A stretch of 32,403 nucleotides of DNA from Elysia marginata (Eukaryota > Mollusca > Gastropoda > Plakobranchidae): NCBI GenBank assembly GCA_019649035.1, contig BMAT01013380.1, positions 392,213 to 424,615 of the forward strand. The letters are read 5' to 3'. Position numbers and translations under genes: made by a program. Positions 24,219-32,403 of the stretch are shown here, in pieces (positions within the stretch are counted from its first letter, which is position 1; every line of letters begins with the position of its first letter). The notes beneath the pieces were generated by a model. It saw only the letters and a program-made list of their open reading frames with translations, was not told where the DNA came from and made no database searches.

Positions 24219-24500
24219 CAGCAAAAATGAAACCAACTCTTAGTTTTCTTTTTTTGTAGAATGCTGATGCTCTGCAACTTCTCTGCAACAGATCTGGCAC
24301 TGTTATTTTGTACTACTCAGTTTTTTTATTTTTTTGTTGGATACCGTCAGGTGTGCTTTTTAGTATTTTTAAGTACCTGGATACATTTTATATATTTTTA
24401 TATCATGTTTAAAATAATCTGTTACAATTATTTTGCCTCATTGTAAATGAATGGACAAGGCACAAAATAAAATAACACAAAATCTGCTGAAACGGCGAAT

Positions 24501-25016
24501 GTCAAGACTTGTTTCCCCCTGCAGTTTCTTCAACTTTCCCACTCTCATGTTATTAAAGATTTGTTCCCCCCAGCAGTTTCTTCAACTTTCCCACTCTCAT
24601 GTTATCAAAGACTTGTTTCCCTCAGCAGTTTGTTCAACTTTCCCACTCTCATGTTATTAAAGATTTGTTTCCCTCAGCATTTTCTTCAACTTTCCCACTC
24701 TCATGTTATTAAAGATTTGTTTCCCTCAGCAGTTTCTTCAACTTTCCCACTCTCATGTTATTAAAGATTTGTTTCCCTCAGCATTTTCTTCAACTTTCCC
24801 ACTCTCATGTTATTAAAGATTTGTTTCCCCCAGCAGTTTCTTCAACTTTCCCACTCTCATGTTATTAAAGACTTGTTTCCCCCAGCAGTTTCTTCAACTT
24901 TCCCACTCTCATGTTATTAAAGACTTGTTTCCCTCACCATTTGTTTGACTATCCCACTCTCATGTTATCAAAGACTTGTTTCCCTCAGCAGTTTGTTTGA
25001 CTATCCCACTCTCATG
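24501..25016. repeat. 52-bp minisatellite, about 10 copies
   Basis: The unit runs from TTATTAAAG through a pyrimidine tract and CAGCAG to CCCACTCTCATG. The spacing is exactly 52 except for one 51-base unit (the ninth); the tenth copy is followed by ATATCAGC. Seven copies carry ATTAAA, and most have the splice-acceptor-like TTTCCCTCAG or TTTCCCCCAG. Open frames across it exist only because the unit lacks stops; 52 is not a multiple of 3. Confidence 0.97.
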
Positions 25017-25171
25017 ATATCAGCTTGTTTAGTGCTGGATAACTGGACGCAATCTGTTGCCTTATTTGTGCCACAATTATTGAGCTCCCCCCACTCCTAT
25101 TTCTCACATTCAAATTATTTTTGCCAATTTCTTTTTGTTGGTAGGATTTATTAAATAAAGTTCAATACTAG

Positions 25172-26940
25172 AAGATCATTCAAATGTAGCAAACATTGGG
25201 ATTTCCAATTTAACATTTCTTTCTATATTTTAATCTATTGCTATCAACTGCGACAATACATGTCACATACAAAGTTCATTTCAAATAAGTATGAGCACTG
25301 GTAAATAAAACTGACACAAAGTCGAATCGTATGCATCATCACAGAATCAAATCAGGAAAAATTTGTACAAACTCTGAGATAAGAATTGGAAAGAAACAAG
25401 GGCGAAAAAAATGTACAAAAACCAAAATGCAACCCTCTTCCAGTTCCACACACACACACACACATTCATATAAATCTAAAGTGTCCGTTCATAGTAACTG
25501 ATTTTCTTTTAGATTTGGCTCCTTCAGTCGCCCACATAACCGCGTTGTTAACAATGAGAAACAAGCGGGCAGGAAGGTTTGAGAACAGCGTTGTTAACAA
25601 TGAGAAACAAGCGGGCAGGAAGGTTTGAGCACAGCGTTGTTAACAATGAAAAACAAGCGGGCAGGAAGGTTTGAGCACAGCGTTGTTAACAATGAGAAAC
25701 AAGCGGGCAGGAAGTTTTGAGCACAGCGTTGTTAACAATGAGAAACAAGCGGGCAGGAAGTTTTGAGCACAGTCTTCAGCTTGCCCTTGGATGATCACAG
25801 TGCCAGGGTCGGCCCATGCTTTTCTTAATTATACGGTTATGAAGGCTTTGTAAACATTTTTCTAAAAAGAAAAAGGTTTTTACATGGAGCTTGTGGTGTA
25901 GTCTTTCAATAGACTCTTGAGAGTTGAATTAATGACGTTGCAGTGTTAGTAACACTTGATTCGGCCCAGTGTCATTTGGTGCCACAACCCTGTGAGTCAC
26001 ATGCGAGCATCTCCATATGGCAATCTGGCACCAACCTAGTATATAAATACTAAAATATTGAATTCGATTTAGAAGTGATTGCATTGTTTATTTATCTGTA
26101 GGCTAATTTTTACTTTTTTTGTGGAAACTGTGAGACGAAAAAAAAATGATAGATTCAAATATTCACATTTTTTTTGGAGATAATAAAAACTCTGTGCTGC
26201 ATTAGTGCATCAGGAATGTTTGGAAAACAGAGCTCTACGCTGATATTGAAATAAAAACCGAAGCATTTAAGAGCTAACCCTTACAAAATAATATAACCTA
26301 GCTTCCATTGATCTTAGTTTTTATATGAATTGAAACATGTCTGTGATGATGCAAAAATGGGCTTGGACTTCTTTCTATCTTTATCTCCATATTTCAACTT
26401 TCATACAATTTAGATATCGTTCGAGTATCATCCTTCTCCCTCCCCTCCTCTATTCCTTCCATAAAAATGAATCAAAGGTAAACAATGAACCACAAAAAAG
26501 CTACCAAAACGAAAGTGTACGAGTACTAAATACATGTATTTACATATTCAAACTTTGTCTAAACAGGCAGTCGTTGGGCAAGGCAGAGGACAGATACCTG
26601 TGAAAGCTACAGAAAGGAAAAAGAGCAAAACAAAAAAATTGTGGAAAGAGACGTTTTAATAACAAAAAATCATTTCTTTAATAGTAATATACAGTGCCTT
26701 TAGAGGTTACCGATCTTGATTTGACCCTATTCAAAGTTACAGAACAAATAACATCTAGTTGTATTGGTAAATGAATATTATTTTTTTCAAAATTTAAATG
26801 AAAAAAAAATAAAAGAACCCACTAGGTGAGTAGGTGTGATCATGTGCTAAGATAGAGATCAAAGCGCCGTATCCAATGTTCCAGTTGACAGACAGAGCAG
26901 ATGCTTGGCTAGAAATCTCAGGATATTAGCATCTCAGTGT
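25172..26940. other. Intergenic sequence with a 46-bp array
   Basis: Apart from a short CA run (about 25446-25463), the 46-bp array and a 9-bp inverted repeat (25976-25984 with 26026-26034), I see nothing coding or recognisable in this stretch. Confidence 0.6.
25542..25771. repeat. 46-bp tandem repeat, 5 copies, each with the palindrome TTGTTAACAA
   Basis: Copies start GCGTTGTTAACAATGA at 25542, 25588, 25634, 25680 and 25726 and continue AAACAAGCGGGCAGGAAG. They are nearly identical, implying recent expansion. Each holds the perfect 10-bp palindrome TTGTTAACAA. Confidence 0.97.
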
Positions 26941-27061
26941 GAGGAAGACGTTAGCTCCTGACTGGCTGATTCACAGTTCTAGCGGTCTGAGAGGACCCTT
27001 AGTCTCTCGGCTCGAGATGAGGGCTCTTACCGCAGACATCTTCTCTCTCACCCCCTCTCTC

Positions 27062-27098
27062 TTTATAGCTCTCTCTCTCTCTCTCTCTCTCTCTCAGG
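27062..27098. repeat. (CT)n microsatellite
   Basis: A nearly pure CT run interrupted by TTTATAG just upstream. It ends in CTCTCAG, which mimics a splice acceptor, but no exon follows. Confidence 0.95.
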
Positions 27099-27142
27099 GC
27101 CAGACAGATGCCCTGTGTCTCCCAAATCCACATAATCTGTAG

Positions 27143-28850
27143 AACGTATTTCCTTTCTTTTCATCCCTTCGCCAATGATATACCCGCACCCCATCATCCG
27201 TTTCTGGATCTCCTCGAATACTTTCCCCCTTTTCCATTAGATTTAGACTCATCGTTGAAAAGGTTTTAGACATGTCCATTCTTATATAACCCCTTTTGAA
27301 ATGCGTTTTCACTCTCCTTTCGTTTCCAGGCGACATATTGCTTATAATGGGTTATATTGTTCTATCTTATCACCTTCTTCTTTCCGCATAACACAGTTTT
27401 CGACTTCGTGTCCGAGTTCGATTGGATTCTATAAAATCCAAGACTTTTCAAAGCAATAGATCTTTTTAGTTTTGATATATTCCTGAACACATAGAAGAAC
27501 ACATTAAAATAGCTTTTATTTTGCGTATTTAAACAGTGTAAAAAGTGTAATCTCTTTCGTTCGAAACGGCCACCAGCAATATTACCCCCTCCTTCACCAT
27601 CATTATACTTTGTTTCGTCAGACCTACGCATATCAACAAAAGAAACAACGCCAAAACTTGTAATAAGTGGCCGCAATATTCACTCGCTTATATGCTTAAA
27701 AATAGTATAAACATTGTGCAAGTGACAAACCGCGGGTTAAAAAAAAATTAGGCAGCTCATTTTTTTATTACATGTATAAAGCTCATTTCCTTCAATTTGG
27801 TCGTATTTCCTGCCCGTAACAGCGTACAATCTCAAGATGAATATAACCGATTGGAATACAACACAGCTCACCTAACCTATCCAAGATAAATTTAGTTGAG
27901 CATGGACTATTTAACAAAATTGGCTGAAATATAACTTTTGTGTAAGTGTATAGTTCTGTAATTAAGTTTTAAATTATACTTGCTTCTATAACCTAATTTG
28001 AGGCAGAACCATTATGTGTAAATCTTCTGTAAAACAAAAAAAATGTATCACTGTTATCTTTGCATGGCCCATAGTGTACGGTAACTGAACAACCAATGAC
28101 GTTGGCTAGGATCGATTTTCATTAGGCGCACGCCAGATTAGTCTGCTTGCGCTACCGAAAAAAGAGCACCAAATTCTAGAATAAAATTATTGAAGGCCTG
28201 TTTGGCCCAGACAAACACTTTCCGGTTTCTGCTACCTAACTAGCTGCATGCAGCTACTGAGTACTCAACTCAAGGTTTCAAGCTTTCCCTCTTCCCTCGC
28301 GAAGGCTCTCACCAGCAAAGCTAGTCTCTCTCGTCTCAGCCAACGCCAGGCCGGCTCTCATCCATATCTACTTCTCTTTTTTCATTTTTAAAAATCTCTT
28401 TTCCCTTATCCTTTTTACAACACTTCTATCTCTTTCGATCCGGACCCATTTCTGTTACTGTGCATGCAGATTACATAGTTACCCCTCTGTCATAATTTCT
28501 ATCACTAAAGGGTGCAGCGAAGTTGACTGGTGATGTTACATTACTAAAGGAAGTATAGAGAAAGGGAGAAAGCTATCTAAACATAGAAGATATTACATTG
28601 TACTTAAGTTTGTGTTCGTCTTCCTCTACTACTATTATTAATAGAAAGAATGACGCAAATTATACCAAAAAATAGAATATCTTATAAAAAAAAACTGGGG
28701 GTTTGAAGTTTTTCTCAAAGAATAATACCAGTCTAAGAACACGGAAAGTGGCAACACAGGGACAGCATGGGCTTATTTAGGAATAATAGGAGATGGGCGA
28801 CAGAGTATAGGAAAACTGAAATATTTTGGTTTAAAAAATTTAAACAATTG
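27143..28850. other. Intergenic sequence without a recognised gene
   Basis: Minus-strand open frames at 27362-27676 and 27094-27336 show no recognisable domain. A perfect 16-bp palindrome, TAGCTGCATGCAGCTA, lies at 28241-28256. Local G+C rises somewhat around 28080-28360. Nothing else is supported. Confidence 0.5.
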
Positions 28851-28860
28851 AAAAAAAAAT

Positions 28861-29430
28861 TTGACATTTCCAAAGCCGCCCTGGCAATTTGCCACACTCT
28901 TTATCTTGTCAAGAAATCCTTTCTTGTTTAAAAATTGAAGAGTAAAAAACACAATTAGCCGTCTTTTTTTCTTCAATTTTCATATTTTAAGCCTGCAAAA
29001 TAAATAAATATTGACACTTTTGTCAAGCCAAATAACAAAGAAGTTTTCAATGTTTCTACGCCTTGCATTCTAATCGCAACTTTCTGTTTAATTACTTTGG
29101 CCTTGCATTCAAATTTAATATGGCCAGTGCAGGGAATATATAAAGGTGATTAATGCCAGGCAGAGGCTGAATATGGCTCAGTCAAGGTGGCAGCTGCTTC
29201 TCAAAGAACTAAGAAAATCGAAGGCTCTCCAGCTCGCGCTCGATTTCTATAAGCCCATCCGTAGCAAATTATGAATAATTTAGCGTAGCAAGCGATCTCA
29301 ATGATAATGGAGAGGAGGAAATCCCCTTTGGGGAAGCTTGTGTCACTGAGAAAATAGACCCTGCTTCATATTCAATAAACTTCTGAGGTGGCCTTTCTTG
29401 ATTAGTTAGACTTTGCAAGCATCTCAAGGC
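28861..29430. promoter_or_regulatory. Possible cis-regulatory module / conserved non-coding element
   Basis: A block of higher sequence complexity than its flanks. It has two copies of GCCTTGCATTC exactly 40 bases apart (29060-29070 and 29100-29110; TTGCAT is a POU-type half-site), TTTAATTACTTTG, the E-box GGCAGCTGC, a TATATAAAGG box near 29138, and TTATGAATAATTT. No open frame or repeat explains it. Regulatory function is an inference from motif density only. Confidence 0.25.
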
Positions 29431-30410
29431 CTCCTTACAGAGGAAAGCTAGAGCACAAACATGTGCCGCTCAACAGTTTTGTTAAGACGTAACAAGAAAA
29501 AAAAAGGAAGAGCTTCTGAAGTTTGGATATTGTTTGCTAGCCTTAAAGTTGAGATTAATTTTGTGGCCCCATGCTCACACATGCAGGGGAATCGGGTAAT
29601 GAATTTCGTGCAAGACTCCTATCTATCCAAGCTGTTGCTGTCAGAAGGATTATAGAAAACACAAGCCTGGAATTGGATAGTTTTTGTCGTGTTTGGAATA
29701 CCCTTTACTGTTTTATTTCTTTAACCCTTTTGCATTAAAACTGGATTCTGTCCTTTCACGCAACATAACATTATTTCAAGCGCGTCAATTTCACGAGATT
29801 TTTTTTCTATTTGTGATCGTGACTCGCTCTTTATTAAGTTTGTTATACAATAAAACATCTGTTATGAAAAAGAAAATAGTATCAAGTTAAGTATATATTT
29901 CCTGCTCTTACAAAAGAGATTCTGCATATTTTGGTGGTTGTAATTAAGTCGGAAAGCATTTGGAACACCATAGTACCAACATTGGGTTGAAAAAGTTTTT
30001 GAATTGTGATGGATAGAAACTACTTTTGAATATAAATAGATTTAATAAAAAAAAAAAGCAATCTAAGAAATAACAACCCATGCACTCACCTAGCCGATAA
30101 CAGTAGAACCTTTTTCACAGGAAATAATGTCTCAGATTTTACAATATCTGTGTAAAGTATATCATTTATTTTGGAACGCAAAAAACCCCAACAAACTATT
30201 ACTAGATATCCCAGGTGTTAAGAGAACGCTATGATAGTAAATAGCTTCTTTCCCCCAGCCGTAAAAATTTTTAATGGAGCTAGAATTAGGAGATTATTTT
30301 AATTGAGTCTTCTGATTAAATAAAGGACACGTTAGGATGGGGTGTTTCGTTGAGCGGGATGGCTTAAGAGGAGCGTATGTATTTCTTGTTCGAAGTGGCA
30401 AAAGAGTGAA
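29431..30410. other. Intergenic sequence, nothing recognised
   Basis: AT-rich sequence with no supported gene, tandem array or mobile-element end. Open frames near 29461-29890 look random. Confidence 0.6.
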
Positions 30411-30419
30411 AATGTTATA

Positions 30420-30474
30420 CACAAAGAGAGAGAGGGAGAGAGACAGGGAGGGAGAGAGAGAGAAAGAGAGAGGG

Positions 30475-30527
<53 letters not shown>

Positions 30528-31531
30528 ATTTCATTTCTTTAATACATGCATTACTTACTGCCCTTCTTGTCATTGGCAAATAGGGCAGCAAAAAATTTCC
30601 TCCATCTCACGCGGTCCTGAGCCAGCGTCTTTAGGATGCCCCATGACTGTTCCATGGTTGCTGTCTCTGTCCTTCCCCAAGTGATCTTGGGACGTCCACG
30701 TTTCCTGTGTCTCTCTGGTTTTCACTGGACTGCCACTCTAGGGACAGCATTCTGGTCTTTGCACAGTTACTGTACATAGCCTATCCATCTCTATCTTTTA
30801 TGTACAATAATAGTTTCAATGCTCTCCCGTTGACAATGGTCAAGAAATTCTTGTTTTGATATCATTTGAGTCCAAAAGATTCTAGCAACTTTCTGAGGCT
30901 TTTTGTGTGTAATTTTTTTGTTGGGTCTTTTTCTGTCATGCGCCAGCATTCTGATCCATTGAACAGTGTTGAGAGAATACAACTTCTATCTAATTTTAGC
31001 TTGTTGCTTAACTTATATTGTTAAGATGACCATACATGGTTCAACATCCTGAATGCGTTTCTGGCCTTACCTACATTGTATCTTGTTCACAAGATCGCTA
31101 CCGGCTCCTCCGTCTGTTGCTACCTTGCCACCTAAATATGAGAATTTCTCTGTGTATGTCAAGATAGTTTCATCTAATCTACTTGGCCTGGGGTTTTGAG
31201 CATTAAAGGTCATCACCTCTGTTTTGTTTTTACTGATATTCAAACCGACTTGTTTCGCCTATACTTTTAGTCTGTAAGTTTTTACTTGAATGTCGGCATG
31301 GGTATGTGCAAGAAGGGCTAGATCATCCGCAAAATCCAAGTCTTCCAGAGTGGTGAAAAGGTTCCATCTTATCCCTCTGTTTTTGTCTCCTGTTGTGTGC
31401 CTCATGACCCAATATATGGCGACATTGAAAAGAAGAGCGGACATCACACATCCTTGTCTTACTCCAGATAATAAGGGGACAAGTCGTATGCATTGATAAC
31501 CTTTTATAGAATACTCTGCTATAATATTCAT
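30420..31531 (-). mobile_element. 5'-truncated LINE (non-LTR retrotransposon) with (TC)n tail and 9-bp target duplication
   Basis: On the minus strand, the first frame (31531-31259) encodes reverse transcriptase motifs: SGVRQGCVMSALLFNVAIYW, then LEDLDFADDLALLAHT with the catalytic F/YADD box. Later pieces in shifted frames include FNGSECWRMTEKDP and KSLRKLLESF, typical of the LINE region after the RT core, and the reading ends at a stop (30553-30551). A short 3' UTR and a (TC)n tail (the GA run at 30422-30526) follow. AATGTTATA flanks the whole at 30411-30419 and 31532-31540. The short UTR plus microsatellite tail suggests the RTE group. The copy is frameshifted and lacks the endonuclease and most of the RT, so it is dead. 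Confidence 0.9.
30422..30526. repeat. (GA)n microsatellite forming the LINE tail
   Basis: A GA-rich run with occasional GG/AA interruptions at the left and a pure (GA)n at the right. It sits between the LINE's short 3' UTR and the left target duplication, so it is most simply the element's own tail, later expanded. Confidence 0.9.
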
Positions 31532-31540
31532 AATGTTATA

Positions 31541-32403
31541 TTCTCTCAGCCTAAATGAGCATTGCTTATTTAAGGAAGCATGTACTTGTGTAACTTTGTA
31601 TTGACTGAATAAACTTGAAGTATATTGAATTGAATAATAATAAGTAAAACTGGGAAGTTGAATGTGATTTTTTCCTCTCTCAGAAATGTTTGGGCAGAAG
31701 AAGACGAGCAGCGATGAAACCCCTTAATAAACAAATAATATTTTGTTACAGTCTTGTAGAACATATGCAACAAAAACGAAAGGCTCGCAGGTGATGAGAA
31801 AATATTGATGCTTAAACAAACATAAAAGATGACTCCAGATGTCAATCAGTGTTTTTGTATATACATGTAAGAAATACATTTATAGTGACCGTCCACACCG
31901 TGTGTATACACACCAAGATCATGTCAAATCTAAGACGCTCATGTTGCTTAAGAGGAGACAGGAAGATAAAACTTTTTCTCATGCCGTTTTGTCTGATGAT
32001 GGCGTATTGTCTAATTCTTGTAAAATATGCTCGAGGTGAGAAAACCAGCTACGGTATTCCATGAGTCAGAACTATGTATTTTTTAAATCGGTCCAAAGGC
32101 TCCAGTCAGCGGACGATATCGATAGTGGCGAGCATTAAAATCAGACCCAAGATCTCATCAACAAATTTGTTTACACCGCGGACGGTTGGCGCACTGACGT
32201 TATCAATTGACAGACTTTACATTGCCTCGTTGGTCACCAATTCTTTCTAATCTTTTCTTAAAATATTGCGAACCCTCGACCCTCCTCCTCCAAAAAAAAA
32301 CAAAAACAAAAACGTCCTCAACTCTGGAGCGCCATATCTCTGACAGTCTTTTTGCAATTGTTATTCAATTTAGCATATGAAAAACTAACATTCCAATACC
32401 ACG
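31541..32403. other. Intergenic sequence to window end
   Basis: No recognised gene or element. Minor A-rich runs occur (32292-32310). Open frames of up to 91 codons have no domain resemblance. Confidence 0.55.

Larger units (their letters stand above)
18951..25171 (+). other. Probable long 3' UTR and downstream flank of SIPA1L
   Basis: Long AT-rich stretch after the stop codon with no supported exon on either strand. It contains several AATAAA signals, at least six TGTA(A/T)ATA Pumilio-type motifs, a minus-strand SINE, a 63-bp duplication and a 52-bp array. The true transcript end cannot be fixed from sequence; a long UTR is common in this gene family. Confidence 0.5.

Noticed and set aside
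24451-25154. Overlapping 67-69 codon open frames
   Set aside because: They are artefacts of a stop-free 52-bp tandem repeat whose frame rotates from unit to unit.
24501-25771. CRISPR-like arrays
   Set aside because: The units are continuous tandem repeats without unique spacers, in an animal genome.
27020-27040. Possible minus-strand first exon ATGTCTGCG|gtaaga with a TATAAAG about 30 bases upstream
   Set aside because: The TATA box is too close to leave a 5' UTR, the coding part would be three codons, and no following exon was found.
27362-27676. Minus-strand 104-codon open frame, followed by an 80-codon frame at 27094-27336
   Set aside because: No domain, signal peptide or codon pattern is recognisable, and no splice or initiation context supports a gene. 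Transcript data would be needed to revive it.
1-32403. Endogenous virus or LTR element remains
   Set aside because: I found no protease, integrase, capsid or envelope text and no paired long terminal repeats. The only reverse transcriptase text belongs to a non-LTR LINE.

Overview
The window looks like nuclear DNA of an invertebrate animal. It is AT-rich (roughly two thirds A+T by eye) and carries one multi-exon protein gene with GT-AG introns, tRNA-derived SINEs, a truncated LINE and many tandem repeats. The mix of SINEs with long intronic repeats fits a lophotrochozoan, perhaps a mollusc, but nothing here proves the phylum.

Positions 1-18950 (+ strand) hold the 3' part of one gene. I read it as the single-copy invertebrate relative of vertebrate SIPA1L1/2/3 (SPAR, signal-induced proliferation-associated 1-like). 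Twenty-one exons can be placed with compatible reading phases at every junction, giving 1,025 residues up to the stop codon TAG at 18948-18950. The order is: most of the RapGAP domain (exons 1-6, with the catalytic-Asn motif RKRHIGND), a basic linker and a conserved post-GAP region (exons 7-9), a PDZ domain in a single exon (exon 10), a long Ser/Gly/His/Gln-rich linker (exons 11-15), and the SPAR C-terminal region ending in a leucine coiled coil and the tail [12 protein letters not shown] (exons 16-21). The N-terminal exons lie upstream of the window. The product should switch off Rap GTPases at membrane or cytoskeletal scaffolds.

The introns carry mobile and repetitive DNA. There is a 418-bp Tc1/mariner-type miniature element with TA duplications (1951-2368) and a 37-bp array just after exon 8. 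A composite triplet microsatellite lies beside a head-to-head inverted pair of tRNA-SINE-like sequences (11163-11768). A complete SINE with a 10-bp target duplication sits in intron 13. A minisatellite runs into, and has duplicated, the 3' splice site of exon 18. Intron 20 holds a degenerate repeat with protein-like periodicity.

From 18951 onward I find no credible exon. The first several kilobases are a likely long 3' UTR (possible Pumilio sites, several AATAAA signals), interrupted by a second SINE (21795-22096, minus strand). Beyond it come a 52-bp minisatellite (24501-25016), a 46-bp array whose every copy carries the palindrome TTGTTAACAA (25542-25771), CT/GA microsatellites, a possible cis-regulatory block near 28.9-29.4 kb, and a 5'-truncated LINE with a (TC)n tail and a 9-bp target duplication (30420-31531, minus strand). 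I saw no complete novel multi-gene system. The most unusual items are the duplicated splice acceptor, the inverted SINE pair, and the two arrays that multiply candidate regulatory motifs.
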